64,000 nt of DNA from Mesorhizobium sp. (GTDB lineage: Bacteria; Pseudomonadota; Alphaproteobacteria; Rhizobiales; Rhizobiaceae). Shown here piece by piece: positions 31,877-41,680 of this stretch (position 1 is its first letter; the number at the start of each line of letters is the position of its first letter). Below the pieces are notes generated by a model. That model saw only the letters and a list, made by a program, of their open reading frames with translations, did no database searches and had not been told where the DNA came from. Where the stretch lies: contig SAQL01000001.1 in NCBI GenBank assembly GCA_004020645.1, forward strand, positions 1 to 64,000, written 5' to 3'. The translations under genes and the position numbers were made by a program.

Positions 31877-32794
31877 TCAGTCCCGTGCTGGCCAAGTCCC
31901 AATCGCTGCTCCGCCGACGATCAAGACCGCGCCAATGAGAAGCAACGGAGTTACTGCGGTGAGCCCCAGAACAACAAGCAAAAGCGTGGCCACGAGCGGC
32001 GTGCCATAAGCCAGAATCGACAGGGAACGTGCGTCGCCACGGGATATACCGTAGTCCCACACCGCGTTGGCTAAGCCCATAGGCGCTATGCCGAGCCCAA
32101 GAATAGCAACGAACTGAATCGCTGACATCGCGTGCGTTTGTTCAAGTTGCGAGTGGGCGATCAGGCATACAACAGCGGCAACGAGGCTGTAGATGCCGAC
32201 GGCGTCGGAGGGACCGCGATTGTCAACCATCCGATACGTGGTGTAGCCCGCCCAGGACAGGCCGGCCAGCAAGGCGCAGCCGATGCCGAGGACATCGAAC
32301 GTGGCTTGACCGAATGGATTGATGACCAGCACAGCCCCGGCGAAGCCGAGCAGCACGGCGATCCCATGCCTCAACTGCAGGCGCTTTAGACCGAAGGCTG
32401 CTGCAAGAACAATCGCCATCATCGGCCACAGATACGCGATGACGCTCGCTTGGGCCGGGGAGATGCGCGTGATCGCGATGAAGTTGAATGCATTGGTTCC
32501 GAGTATCCCGATCACACCGGTGATCAACAACCCAGGCGATTGAGGAACCATACCGGCGAGGCTTTCTCCACGCAGCAGCCGCAGCCCCGCGAGGCAAAGA
32601 AAGCCGACGGCCATTCCAATGGATAGCGTTTGGAACGTCGGTGTCGGAGAGGCAAAGATAGCCAGCGACGGCCAGACGGCCCAAAGGAAAACAGACGAGG
32701 AACCGATCAAGGTGGCCTGGGCGGGACTGGGCCGCCACGGGCTTGCCGTAGACGGCCTTCGATAATCCGAGAACAGTGCGACCGCAGCAGCCAT
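31877..32794 (-). CDS. EamA/DMT-family transporter
   Basis: About 305 residues with ten predicted membrane helices in two EamA halves: 'ATLIGSSSVFLWAVWPSLAIF' at the start of half one and 'VLGIGCALLAGLSWAGYTTYRM' at the start of half two, with 'RISPAQASVIAYLWPMMAIV' and 'LAYGTPLVATLLLVVLGL' between and after. It resembles drug/metabolite exporters (YdcZ/RhaT-like group; aromatic amino-acid exporter relatives). Start at 32794 because GGAGG lies seven bases upstream. Substrate unknown. Confidence 0.8.
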   Translation of the reverse strand: MAAAVALFSDYRRPSTASPWRPSPAQATLIGSSSVFLWAVWPSLAIFASPTPTFQTLSIGMAVGFLCLAGLRLLRGESLAGMVPQSPGLLITGVIGILGTNAFNFIAITRISPAQASVIAYLWPMMAIVLAAAFGLKRLQLRHGIAVLLGFAGAVLVINPFGQATFDVLGIGCALLAGLSWAGYTTYRMVDNRGPSDAVGIYSLVAAVVCLIAHSQLEQTHAMSAIQFVAILGLGIAPMGLANAVWDYGISRGDARSLSILAYGTPLVATLLLVVLGLTAVTPLLLIGAVLIVGGAAIGTWPARD

Positions 32795-32860
32795 TCCTTT
32801 TCCTCCGAGCACTCTGGCCTCATGCTACGAGGATTCAAAAGGCCGGCAAAGCATCAATGC

Positions 32861-32887
32861 AAAAACGCCGCCCAAGAGGCGGCGTTT
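32861..32887 (-). terminator. Intrinsic terminator of rpmG
   Basis: On the minus strand the stem ACGCCGCC / GGCGGCGT with a 5-base loop is followed by a run of T. It lies about 20 bases after the rpmG stop. Confidence 0.8.
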
Positions 32888-32908
32888 GGCATTGCGGAGG
32901 AAACCAGA

Positions 32909-33076
32909 TTACTTGATCTTGGTTTCCTTGAACTCGACGTGCTTCTTGGCGACCGGATCGTATTTGCGGAACGACAGCTTGTCCGTCTTGGTGCGGCTGT
33001 TCTTGCTGGTCACGTAGAAGAAACCGGTGTCGGCGGTCGACAGAAGCTTGATCTTGATGTTTGCGGCTTTGGCCAT
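32909..33076 (-). CDS. rpmG: 50S ribosomal protein L33
   Basis: 55 residues: '[20 protein letters not shown]', '[20 protein letters not shown]', '[15 protein letters not shown]'. This is the Cys-free alphaproteobacterial L33, without the zinc-binding CxxC pairs. It is a large-subunit ribosomal component near the E site. It stands alone with its own terminator. Confidence 0.95.
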   Translation of the reverse strand: MAKAANIKIKLLSTADTGFFYVTSKNSRTKTDKLSFRKYDPVAKKHVEFKETKIK

Positions 33077-33258
33077 GATATCAGTCCGTTAATGTCTGTG
33101 GAGTTTTGGCCGCTGGAGCACGGGGAAACACCCGGACGCGGGAAACTTGGCGCGACACATAAAGAACGCACCCGGAAAGTCAACCCCGTGAAGCTTCGGC
33201 GCAATCTGTTGCGCAAGCCGCGCCCGATATCAGAGCCTGCCGGCAGCCGGCAATGTTC

Positions 33259-33717
33259 CTATGCGTCTTCCCTTACCGGCGGAGTGACTGTCTTCCAGTC
33301 TCCCGTGGTGTTCCACCAGCGGTTCGGGTTGGAGCGGTCGTCGAGTCCCTTGGAGCGGCTGGCAAGCATCGGCTGGATGCGGATCACCGGCTCCTGATAG
33401 CTGTGGGCCTGGAATATCGCTTCGACAATGCGTGCCGCCAGCGCCTGGTCGTCGGGCAGTTCAAACGACACTTCCACCGTACCCTGCCGTCGTCGCAATT
33501 CCGTCTCGGCGCCTGCGGCCGCGCCTTCGAGCGGCCGGTAGCGCTCGATGCCATGCGCCGACTGGTAGGCATTGCTGTCGTATTTGCCCATGGTCAGCGG
33601 GGCGATGGCAACCACCGCTTCCATGATGCGGTCGACATCGCCGACCGGTGCTTGAAAGGTCACAAGCAGCAGCAATTCCATCCGCACCGATTTTGTTTCG
33701 AACCCGGAGTCGATCAT
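33259..33717 (-). CDS. YqfO/NIF3 C-terminal-like domain protein
   Basis: About 152 residues. 'MELLLLVTFQAPVGDVDRIM', 'IAPLTMGKYDSNAYQSA', 'ERYRPLEGAAAGAETELRRR' and 'IVEAIFQAHSYQEPVIRIQPM' follow the pattern of the YqfO/CutA-like insert domain: 'G.YD.....G..R...G..P' and 'AHPYEEP'. An extra C-terminal tail 'SNPNRWWNTTGDWK' is unusual. Start 33717 has a GAGG eight bases upstream. Role unknown; CutA/YqfO folds bind metals or nucleotides in related proteins. Confidence 0.6.
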   Translation of the reverse strand: MIDSGFETKSVRMELLLLVTFQAPVGDVDRIMEAVVAIAPLTMGKYDSNAYQSAHGIERYRPLEGAAAGAETELRRRQGTVEVSFELPDDQALAARIVEAIFQAHSYQEPVIRIQPMLASRSKGLDDRSNPNRWWNTTGDWKTVTPPVREDA

Positions 33718-33822
33718 GGTGGCATCCTCAAATTCGTGGCGTGTTGCTGACAATCTATCCAAGTGCTGCTGACACGGTTATGTCAGCAGCCTCGCGCCAT
33801 ATGAGGCATCGATCGGGTTTTT

Positions 33823-34998
33823 CTACAGGATTTTTCGGACGAGCCTGGCGCCGACCAGCGCGATATAGAAGGCGAAGAACATGCCGAGCGCCCAGCCGAA
33901 GCCCGAGGGTCCGAAAAGGTCCATGCCGATGCCGATCGCCTGCGGGCCGAGCACCATGCCGACACCGTAGCAGAGCACGAAGGCAGCGTTGGCCGAGGCC
34001 AGGTCGTGGCCGGAAAGCTGCGAGCCGAGATGAGCCAGCCCGATCGTGTACATGGCCGCGACCACGCCGCCCCAGACGAACAGAAGCGCCGCCATCAGGT
34101 GCCAATTCTGCGCGAAGTGCGGCATGAAGATGGTGCCGGCAAGGCCGATGGTTGCACAAGCCAGAAGCAGATAGCGGCGGTCGCTGACACGGTCGCTGAT
34201 CATGCCGAGCGGGATCTGCAACAGCACGTTGCCGAGGCCGATCATGGTGAGCAGGAGGGCGGCGTTGGCCTCGGAGTAGCCGATGCGATTGCCATAAACC
34301 GGGAACAGCGCAAAGCCGCCGGTCTCGACCGCACCGAACACCAGCACCGCGGCGGTCGCCGTGGGCACCAACCAGATGTAGCGCAGGAAGTTACTGGTTT
34401 CGCCATTGGAGACGATCGTCGGGCTCTCGTTGCGTGCCGCCAGAACTGGAATGGCGGCCAGCGTCACCAGCGCCATGATGACGCCGAAGGGCAGGAAGCC
34501 GGTGCTGCCGAGATGGGCGAACAGCCACGGACCGGCGGCAAAGCCGAGCGACAGCACGGTGGCGTAAATGCCGAGGACAAGGCCGCGCCGGTGCGGCGGC
34601 GCCGATGTGCTGATCCAGAATTCCGACAGGATGAACAGCACCGTCAGCGCGATGTGCAGCAGGACGCGCAGCGGAAACCACATCCAGAAGTCCGGCGCGA
34701 AGTGGAAGCCGACAAAGGCCAGCACTCCCGCGGCGATCATGGCGAGCATCGTCCGGGCGACGCCGAACCGCATGGCGAGCGGGGTGGCGAGCGGTGCGCC
34801 GACGATCGAGGCGAGGCCGGCGACAGCGGTGTTGAAGCCGATCATCGACGCCGAATGGCCGCGCGTTTCGAGGATGACGCTGAGCAGCGGCATGCCGAGG
34901 CCGATGGCGATGCCGACGACGCTGATCGACGAGATCGCCGCGATCATTGGCAGCCAATGTACGCGTTCTTCGACCTCTTGCTGGGTATCGACTGTCAT
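33823..34998 (-). CDS. MFS transporter
   Basis: 391 residues with twelve membrane helices. The loop 2-3 region is 'ATPLAMRFGVARTMLAM' (weak MFS motif A). After the central cytoplasmic loop ('RNESPTIVSNGETSNF') the second half contains 'LGNVLLQIPLGMISDRVSDRRYLLL', a better motif A at helices 8-9 (split). It resembles YcaD/UMF1-like transporters with an 'SEFWIST' segment. Substrate unknown. The gene is transcribed in the same direction as the NUDIX gene upstream. Confidence 0.8.
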   Translation of the reverse strand: MTVDTQQEVEERVHWLPMIAAISSISVVGIAIGLGMPLLSVILETRGHSASMIGFNTAVAGLASIVGAPLATPLAMRFGVARTMLAMIAAGVLAFVGFHFAPDFWMWFPLRVLLHIALTVLFILSEFWISTSAPPHRRGLVLGIYATVLSLGFAAGPWLFAHLGSTGFLPFGVIMALVTLAAIPVLAARNESPTIVSNGETSNFLRYIWLVPTATAAVLVFGAVETGGFALFPVYGNRIGYSEANAALLLTMIGLGNVLLQIPLGMISDRVSDRRYLLLACATIGLAGTIFMPHFAQNWHLMAALLFVWGGVVAAMYTIGLAHLGSQLSGHDLASANAAFVLCYGVGMVLGPQAIGIGMDLFGPSGFGWALGMFFAFYIALVGARLVRKIL

Positions 34999-35026
34999 GG
35001 GATGTGAATGCTCTATGCTCTATGCT

Positions 35027-35761
35027 CTAAAGAATTTCGCGAACGAAGCGATTGCCGACAAGCCGGTAGAACGGCACGGAACCACCGGGGCGCAGCAGCG
35101 GATCATCGACGAGCCGCTTTTCCAGCTCTTCGAGGATAGCGCTGGTGATGTCGGGAATATCGGCCTGCCTGGCCTTGGCGAGCGGCAGCCAGACCAGTTC
35201 TTCCAACTCGTTGGTCGGACCGCCGTCCGGCAGCTCCACGGCGACATCTTCGCGCCAGGCGCTGAAGAAGCGCGTATCGAACCGCCGCACCCGGTTTGGC
35301 GGCGTGATGGCGCGCGCGATGAAGCGCAGCGTTTCCAGCGAGGGTCTTACGCCGTGCTCGGCAAAACCCCGCCAATCGCGTTTGGTCGTGGCGAAGGCGC
35401 CTTTCCGGCCGATCAGCAGGCCGGCCTCTTCATAAGTCTCGCGGATCGCTGACAGGGCGATGGCGCGGGCGCGGGCCGGGCTGGTGCGGCCGACGCCGGC
35501 AGTCAGCCTCGCCTGTTCCTCAGGGTGCAACGGGGTGGCGACGGGAATTCGGCTGTCGGCCGGATCGGTGCGGCCGCCGGGAAAGACGAATTTCCCCGGC
35601 ATGAAGGCGTGACGGGCGTGGCGCCGGCCCATCAGCACCAGTAACTCGTCGCCCTTGCGGTCGAGCAGTATCAGCGTCGCGGCGTCGCACGGACGTATAG
35701 GCTTGGCGTCGAGCGCGATCCGCTCAACCTTGTCGACTTCCGCCTTGGTCATAACGTCCAT
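35027..35761 (-). CDS. NUDIX hydrolase (NUDT19-like)
   Basis: About 244 residues with 'CDAATLILLDRKGDELLVLMG' opening the NUDIX fold, 'MPGKFVFPGGRTDPAD' and a degenerate NUDIX box 'AIALSAIRETYEEAGLLIG' that keeps REtxEEaG but lacks the usual upstream Glu. This variant is typical of the NUDT19/CoA-hydrolase-like group. It would hydrolyse a nucleoside-diphosphate-linked substrate. Start uncertain: ATG 35761, ATG 35752 and GTG 35767 are in frame and none has a strong ribosome site. Confidence 0.8.
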   Translation of the reverse strand: MDVMTKAEVDKVERIALDAKPIRPCDAATLILLDRKGDELLVLMGRRHARHAFMPGKFVFPGGRTDPADSRIPVATPLHPEEQARLTAGVGRTSPARARAIALSAIRETYEEAGLLIGRKGAFATTKRDWRGFAEHGVRPSLETLRFIARAITPPNRVRRFDTRFFSAWREDVAVELPDGGPTNELEELVWLPLAKARQADIPDITSAILEELEKRLVDDPLLRPGGSVPFYRLVGNRFVREIL

Positions 35762-35834
35762 GCGCACGACCTAGCGGAATCTTCTCCGATGCGAAAGTGG
35801 CGTCCAGCCATGCCGATTTGCGCCAGCCTCGGTT

Positions 35835-36287
35835 TCAAGCCTCGGGGTGCGATTCGATCAGATCTTCTTCCCCGCCGAAGCCATGCATATAGAACGCCCA
35901 TTGCAGGCCGATGACGGCGCCCTTGACCGGCTGCAGCAAGACGACCGCCAGGAGGATGGTCAGCGGCACCCAGATGGCGATGTGCTGCCAGGTGGACAGG
36001 GTGGAGGTGGCTTCGACGCCCATGAAGGCGCCGAGCACGATGTGACCGACGATGACCACCACCAGATAGGCCGGCAGATCGTCGGCGCGGTGGTGGTGAA
36101 GCTCCTCGCCGCAATGATCGCATTTATCGACGGTCTTGACGAAGGCGCGAAACAACTTTCCCTCGCTGCAATGCGGGCAGCGGCCAAGCGCGCCACGCTT
36201 GATCGCCGTCCACAGCGGGCGAGCGATCCGGCCCGATTGATGTCCGCCGCCGAAAACCTGTTGGTTCATTTTCAAATCGCTTGGCAT
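35835..36287 (-). CDS. DUF983 family membrane protein
   Basis: 150 residues. An N-terminal zinc-ribbon-like part has two CxxC pairs ('LGRCPHCSEGKLF', 'DKCDHCGEEL'), followed by two membrane helices ('LPAYLVVVIVGHIVLGAFM', 'IWVPLTILLAVVLLQPVKGAVI' split). The alphaproteobacterial DUF983 family is often beside rnr or cytochrome oxidase genes. Its ATG overlaps the rnr stop (TAATG), so the two are coupled. Role unknown. Confidence 0.85.
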   Translation of the reverse strand: MPSDLKMNQQVFGGGHQSGRIARPLWTAIKRGALGRCPHCSEGKLFRAFVKTVDKCDHCGEELHHHRADDLPAYLVVVIVGHIVLGAFMGVEATSTLSTWQHIAIWVPLTILLAVVLLQPVKGAVIGLQWAFYMHGFGGEEDLIESHPEA

Positions 36288-38593
36288 TACCGTCTCCTGC
36301 CGCGCGAGCCTGGACGCGATTGCGACGCACGGGCGCGGCCTTTGGCCTTGTGAAACGACCGTTTGGAGCCGGGCAGCGGCTTCGGGTCGGTCAGCATCTC
36401 GAAACGCATCGCGCCGGCCATAGGCGCCACCTCGATCAGGCGAACCTCGACGCGGTCGGCAAGCTGGTAGCCCTTGCCGGTGCGTTCTCCGAAAAGCGAT
36501 CGGGCAGTTTCGTCGTATATGTAGTAATCGCCCTCCAAACTTGACACCGGGATGAAACCATCTGCGCCATACTGCGGCAATTGGACAAATAGTCCCGATT
36601 TGGTGACGCCCGAAATGCGCGCATCGAAACGATCGTCGACACGCTCGGCGAGATAGGCGGCGATCAGGCGGTCGACCGTATCGCGCTCGGCAGCCATGGC
36701 GCGGCGCTCGGTGGCTGAGATCAGCGCAGAAACTTCTTCCAGCCGCTCCGCCTCATCCTGCGTCAGTCCGCCCGCACCGAAGCCGAGCGCGGCAATCAGC
36801 CCGCGATGCACGATCAGGTCGGCATATCTGCGGATCGGCGAGGTGAAATGCGCATAGCGCTTCAGATTGAGGCCGAAATGGCCGATGTTGCTGGGCGAAT
36901 ATTCGGCCTGCATCTGTGTGCGCAGCACCACCTCGTTGACCAGTCCCTCATGGTCGGCGCCGCGGACGCGATCCAGAATCCCGTTGAACTGGTTCGGCCG
37001 CATCTGCGCTCCGCGTGCCAGCGACAGGCCAAGCGTCTGCAGGAATTCGCGCAGCGATTCCTGCTTGGCGAGCGAAGGCGCGTCATGGATGCGGTAGACC
37101 AGCGCCTGCCGTTTCGCCTCCAGCGTCTCAGCGGCCGCGACATTGGCCTGGATCATGAATTCTTCGATCAGCTTGTGCGCGTCGAGCCGCTCCGGCACGA
37201 CGACGCGGTCGACGGTGCCATCCTCCTTGAGCAGGATTTTACGCTCCGGCAGTTCAAGCTCGAGCGGCTGGCGTGTCTCACGGCCGCGCTTCACGACGGC
37301 GTAGGCGTCCCACAGCGGCTTCAGCACCGTGTCGAGGATCGGGCCGGTCTTGTCGTCCGGCGCGCCGTCGATCGCGGCCTGCGCCTGCGGATAGGCGAGT
37401 TTCGCCGCCGACTTCATCATGATGCGGTGGAAGGAGTGCCTGAGCTTGCGGCCATCGGCCGAGAAAGTCATGCGGACGGCCAGCGCCGGGCGGTCCTGGC
37501 CTTCGCGCAGCGAACAAAGGTCGTTGGAGATGCGCTCCGGCAGCATCGGCACGACGCGATCCGGGAAATAGACCGAGTTGCCGCGCTTCAGCGCCTCGCG
37601 ATCGAGCGCGGTGCCATAGCGCACATAAGCGGCGACATCGGCAATCGCCACGGTAACCACCACGCCGCCGGGGTTTTTCTCGTCCGGATCCGATACGGCG
37701 AACACCGCATCGTCATGGTCCTTGGCGTCGGCCGGATCGATGGTGACCAGCGGCAGCTCGCGCCAGTTCTCGCGGCCGGCCAGCGTCGCCGGTTTGACCG
37801 CCTCCGCCTCGGCAATGACGTCTGCCGGGAAAACATGCGGAATGTCATGCGCGTGGATGGCGATCATCGAGACCGCCTTTTCGCTGGTCAGCGAGCCCAG
37901 CACCGCCAGCACCTTGGCTCTGGGCAGCCCATAGCGGGAGGCCCGCGCCGGCTCGACTTCGACCAGATCGCCATTCTTGGCGCCGTTCTGGAATTCCTTG
38001 TCGACGACCAACTCCGGCTGGCGTCTTTCGACAGGCTCGATCCGGAAGGTGCCGTCCTGCAGCACGCGAAAGACGCCGAGAACGGCCTCGGTGCGCTTCT
38101 CAAAAATCTTCATCACCCGCCCGGTATAGGCAGGGCCCGTCACATCGTCGGTCGGAAAGGTCTTGGCCAGCACGCGGTCGCCGATGCCCGGTGTCGGGCC
38201 GCCGCCGCCGCGCGACACGCGGATCGCTATGACAGGCGGCTCGCCGTTGCCCACGGCTTCGGTTGGGTGCGCCAAAAGCATGCCGTCGGCGTCGCGGCCA
38301 AAGATGTCGAGCACGGCGACATGGGCCAGGGCGCCGACACGGGCGAGCCGCTTGCGCTCCTTGGTCAGCAGACCTTCTTCCTGCAGGTCGCGCAAAATGT
38401 CCTTCAGCCAGATACGGTCCTCGCCGCGCAGCGCAAACGCCTTGGCGATGTCGCGTTTGCCGGAGCGATCGGGGTTTTCGGCGATGTAGCGCAGGATTTC
38501 GTCGCGGGACGGGCGGTAGTTGTCTTTGACCTTGGCCCTAGTGTCGGCGGTGCGCAGATCGCCATGACTTCTTCCGGATACCCTGCGCGCCAC
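36287..38593 (-). CDS. rnr: Ribonuclease R
   Basis: 768 residues, normal for RNase R: N-terminal winged-helix/cold-shock domains ('RDEILRYIAENPDRSGKRDIAKAF', split), the RNB catalytic domain with Asp cluster 'IDPADAKDHDDAVFAV', 'YAHFTSPIRRYADLIVHRGL' in the RNB C-part, then an S1 domain ('ISGVTKSGLFVQLPQYGADG') and a basic tail. The enzyme degrades structured RNA 3' to 5'. It lies between topA (5 bases upstream) and DUF983, a frequent rhizobial order. Confidence 0.95.
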   Translation of the reverse strand: MARRVSGRSHGDLRTADTRAKVKDNYRPSRDEILRYIAENPDRSGKRDIAKAFALRGEDRIWLKDILRDLQEEGLLTKERKRLARVGALAHVAVLDIFGRDADGMLLAHPTEAVGNGEPPVIAIRVSRGGGGPTPGIGDRVLAKTFPTDDVTGPAYTGRVMKIFEKRTEAVLGVFRVLQDGTFRIEPVERRQPELVVDKEFQNGAKNGDLVEVEPARASRYGLPRAKVLAVLGSLTSEKAVSMIAIHAHDIPHVFPADVIAEAEAVKPATLAGRENWRELPLVTIDPADAKDHDDAVFAVSDPDEKNPGGVVVTVAIADVAAYVRYGTALDREALKRGNSVYFPDRVVPMLPERISNDLCSLREGQDRPALAVRMTFSADGRKLRHSFHRIMMKSAAKLAYPQAQAAIDGAPDDKTGPILDTVLKPLWDAYAVVKRGRETRQPLELELPERKILLKEDGTVDRVVVPERLDAHKLIEEFMIQANVAAAETLEAKRQALVYRIHDAPSLAKQESLREFLQTLGLSLARGAQMRPNQFNGILDRVRGADHEGLVNEVVLRTQMQAEYSPSNIGHFGLNLKRYAHFTSPIRRYADLIVHRGLIAALGFGAGGLTQDEAERLEEVSALISATERRAMAAERDTVDRLIAAYLAERVDDRFDARISGVTKSGLFVQLPQYGADGFIPVSSLEGDYYIYDETARSLFGERTGKGYQLADRVEVRLIEVAPMAGAMRFEMLTDPKPLPGSKRSFHKAKGRARASQSRPGSRGRRR

Positions 38594-38598
38594 GATGC

Positions 38599-41226
38599 TT
38601 ATCCCTTTTTGTTGGCTACTTTCTTGGCCGCCGGTTTTTTGGCCGCCGCAGGCTTTTTGGCAGGTGCGGCCGCTTTGCGGAAGGGCTTTCTGCCGCCGTT
38701 GCCACCCTTGGCTTCCTTCTCGGCAATCAGCGCCACCGCGTCCTCGATTGTCACCGACTGCGGGTCCTTGCCCTTCGGCAGCGTCGCATTGACCTTGCCG
38801 AAATTAACATAAGGCCCGTATTTGCCGTCACGCACGACGATCTTGCCGCCGCCCGCCGGATGCTCGCCAAGCTCCTTCAAGGCGGCGGGCGTGCCGCCAT
38901 TGCGGCCGCCCGGGCCCTTCAACTGCTTCTCGGCGATGACCGACACGGCGCGGTTGAGACCGATCGAGAACACGTCCTCGATGCTGTCGAGATTGGCGTA
39001 GGTGCCGTCATGCAGAACGAACGGGCCGTAGCGGCCCAGACCGGCCGAGATCATCTTGCCGGATTCCGGATGCTTGCCGACGTCGCGCGGCAGCGACAGC
39101 AGGGCGAGGGCCTTTTCGTGGTCGATCGAATCGACTGTCCAGCCCTTGGGCAGGCTGGAACGCTTGGCTTCCTTGCCGTCGCCGCGCTGGATATAGGGGC
39201 CAAAACGACCGCTACGCAGCGTGATTTCCTCCGCCGTGTAGGGGTCTTTGCCCAGCACCTTGGTACCGTCCTCGCCATTGCCGTTTTCGCCATTGGGGTT
39301 GGCGGCGTCGCCGAGCTGGCGGGTGAAGGAGCATTCGGGATAGTTAGAGCAGCCGACGAAGGCGCCGAACTTGCCGAGCTTCAGCGACAGGTTGCCGGTG
39401 CCGCATTTCGGGCAGATGCGCGGATTTGAGCCGTCGTCCCGCGCGGGAAACACCAGCGGCGCCAGTTCCTCGTTGAGCGCGTCGAGCACGTCGGTGACAC
39501 GCAATTCCTTGATGTCGGTGACGGCGCCGGAAAAATCCTTCCAGAAATCGCGCAGCACATCCTTCCAGGCGAGCTTGCCGTCGGAAATTTCGTCGAGCTT
39601 TTCCTCGAGCGAAGCGGTGAAATCATACTCGACATAACGCTCGAAGAAGCTTTCGAGGAAGGCCGACAATAGCCGGCCCTTGGCCTGCGGCAACAGCTTG
39701 CGCTTGTCCAGAGTGACGTAGTCGCGATCCTCCAGCGTCTTCAGGATCGCCGTGTAAGTCGACGGCCGGCCGATGCCGAGCTCTTCCAGCTTCTTGATCA
39801 GCGAGGCTTCCGAATAGCGCGGCGGCGGTTCGGTGGTGTGCTGGGTGGCGTTGATCGCCTCGCGGTCGAGCTGTTCGCCGGCGCGGATCTCGGGCAGACG
39901 CCGGTCTTCCTCGTCTTCCGAATCCTCCTCCTTCTGGTCGGTGTAGGCGGCAATGAAGCCGTCGAAACGAACGACCGAACCGACCGCGCGGAGCTCCGCC
40001 GTGCGGGCGCCGTTGACCGCCTCGATCTCGGCCGTGGTGCGCTCGATCTCGGCCGGCTGCATCTGGCTGGCGATGGCGCGTTTCCAAATTATCTCGTAGA
40101 GCCGTGCCTGGTCGGCATCGAGATATTGCCTGACCGAAGCGGGCGTGCGCATGAAATCGGTCGGGCGGATCGCTTCGTGCGCTTCCTGGGCGTTCTTGGC
40201 CTTGGTGGTGTAGTTGCGCGGCTTTTCGGGCAGGTATTTTGGGCCGAACTCCTTGGCGATCGCATCGCGCGCGGCAGTGATCGCCTCGGGCGCCATCTGC
40301 ACGCCGTCGGTTCGCATATAGGTGATCAGGCCGGTGGTCTCGCCGCCGATGTCCATGCCTTCATAGAGCCGCTGCGCCACCTGCATGGTTCGGTTTGCCG
40401 AAAAACCGAGACGCGAGGAGGCGGCCTGCTGCAGCGTCGAGGTGGTGAAGGGCGGACCCGGATTGCGCTTGGTCGGCTTGGCTTCGACCGACAGCGCCTT
40501 GAAGGTCGCGCCTTCCAGCATCGCCTTGATGTCGTCGGCCTGCGCCTTGTTGGAAATGTCGAGCTTTTGCAGCTTCTTGCGGTCGAAGGCGGTCAGCCGC
40601 GCCTCGAAATTTTCCTTGCGCGGCGTGCCGAGGATGGCGGCGACCTGCCAATATTCCTCGCGGATGAAGCGCTCGATTTCCAATTCGCGGTCGCAGACGA
40701 GGCGCAGTGCCACCGACTGGACGCGGCCGGCGGAGCGGGCGCCGGGCAGCTTGCGCCACAGGACGGGCGACAGCGTGAAGCCAACGAGATAGTCGAGCGC
40801 GCGGCGAGCGAGATAGGCGTCGACCAGCGGCGCATCGATCTGACGCGGATTGGCCATCGCCTCCAGCACCGACGATTTGGTGATGGCGTTGAAGACGACT
40901 CGGCTGACCGGCTTGTCCTTCAGCGCGCGCTTCTGCTTCAGCACTTCCAGGACATGCCAGGAGATGGCTTCGCCCTCGCGATCCGGATCGGTGGCGAGGA
41001 TCAGGCCGTCGGCATCCTTGACCGCCTTGGCGATGTCGGCAAGACGTTTGCTCGAGGCGGTATCGACAGCCCAGGACATGGCAAAATCCTCGTCCGGACG
41101 CACCGAGCCATCCTTGGCCGGCAGATCGCGGACGTGACCGAACGAGGCCAGGACCTTGTAGTTCTTTCCGAGGTACTTGTTGATTGTCTTCGCTTTGGCC
41201 GGCGATTCGACGACGACGACGTCCAT
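38599..41226 (-). CDS. topA: DNA topoisomerase I
   Basis: 875 residues. Toprim motif 'MDVVVVESPAKAKTINKYLG' at the N-terminus, acidic 'LATDPDREGEAISWHVLE', the catalytic Tyr in 'TGLITYMRTDGVQM', then one C4 zinc ribbon ('RICPKCGTGNL', 'VGCSNYPECSF'). Three or more degenerate C-terminal repeats with 'GRFGPYIQRGD', 'GRYGPFVLHDG' and 'GKYGPYVNFGK' follow, with a Lys/Ala-rich tail. It relaxes negative supercoils (type IA). First gene of the topA-rnr-DUF983 operon. Confidence 0.96.
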   Translation of the reverse strand: MDVVVVESPAKAKTINKYLGKNYKVLASFGHVRDLPAKDGSVRPDEDFAMSWAVDTASSKRLADIAKAVKDADGLILATDPDREGEAISWHVLEVLKQKRALKDKPVSRVVFNAITKSSVLEAMANPRQIDAPLVDAYLARRALDYLVGFTLSPVLWRKLPGARSAGRVQSVALRLVCDRELEIERFIREEYWQVAAILGTPRKENFEARLTAFDRKKLQKLDISNKAQADDIKAMLEGATFKALSVEAKPTKRNPGPPFTTSTLQQAASSRLGFSANRTMQVAQRLYEGMDIGGETTGLITYMRTDGVQMAPEAITAARDAIAKEFGPKYLPEKPRNYTTKAKNAQEAHEAIRPTDFMRTPASVRQYLDADQARLYEIIWKRAIASQMQPAEIERTTAEIEAVNGARTAELRAVGSVVRFDGFIAAYTDQKEEDSEDEEDRRLPEIRAGEQLDREAINATQHTTEPPPRYSEASLIKKLEELGIGRPSTYTAILKTLEDRDYVTLDKRKLLPQAKGRLLSAFLESFFERYVEYDFTASLEEKLDEISDGKLAWKDVLRDFWKDFSGAVTDIKELRVTDVLDALNEELAPLVFPARDDGSNPRICPKCGTGNLSLKLGKFGAFVGCSNYPECSFTRQLGDAANPNGENGNGEDGTKVLGKDPYTAEEITLRSGRFGPYIQRGDGKEAKRSSLPKGWTVDSIDHEKALALLSLPRDVGKHPESGKMISAGLGRYGPFVLHDGTYANLDSIEDVFSIGLNRAVSVIAEKQLKGPGGRNGGTPAALKELGEHPAGGGKIVVRDGKYGPYVNFGKVNATLPKGKDPQSVTIEDAVALIAEKEAKGGNGGRKPFRKAAAPAKKPAAAKKPAAKKVANKKG

Positions 41227-41680
41227 GAGGTCTCATATCAGCTGTGGTGCGGCAGAAGAATTCCGCTGCGCGCGACGAAATCTCGTACAATTGTCGCTCA
41301 CATGGCCGCGCTTTTGCATCCGGTCAAGGGGAAGCGCCCAAAATGCAGTCCTGCATTGAGCGCGCAACCCAAGGGCGCATCATGTGATATCCGCAATCCC
41401 AGATAAGGGGGCGGCTGCCCTATCGTTGGACAAGCCGGCATGAATCCGGGAAAACGGGACAAAATCTTCTGCGGATATAAGAGAAACAGCGATCACGCGC
41501 CAGCCCCAGCTGAGGGACGCCCGGCATGATGAGACCACGCTGGCCGGCGAAACTGGCGTGGCGAGTGGGGCTCGTGTGTCCAGCGGGACAGCACAAGAAG
41601 CTGGCCGCCGGGAGGCCTGCAGGGATACGCGGCAGCCAGGGATTTCCCGCCGGTCCAGGGCGGGGATTGAGGTTCGGGGC
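41227..41680. other. 450-bp gap upstream of topA
   Basis: Likely contains the topA promoter on the minus strand. No open frame with protein-like composition. The part from 41480 to 41640 has several self-complementary stretches but I cannot match it to a known RNA family; SRP RNA, tmRNA and RNase P motifs were looked for and not seen. Confidence 0.35.

Noticed and set aside
36806..38812. 668-codon plus-strand open frame opposite rnr
   Set aside because: Antisense shadow of RNase R; no protein-like pattern.
41480..41660. Possible structured RNA upstream of topA
   Set aside because: Several complementary stretches exist but none matches the core motifs of SRP RNA, RNase P RNA, tmRNA, 6S RNA or a cobalamin riboswitch that I know.
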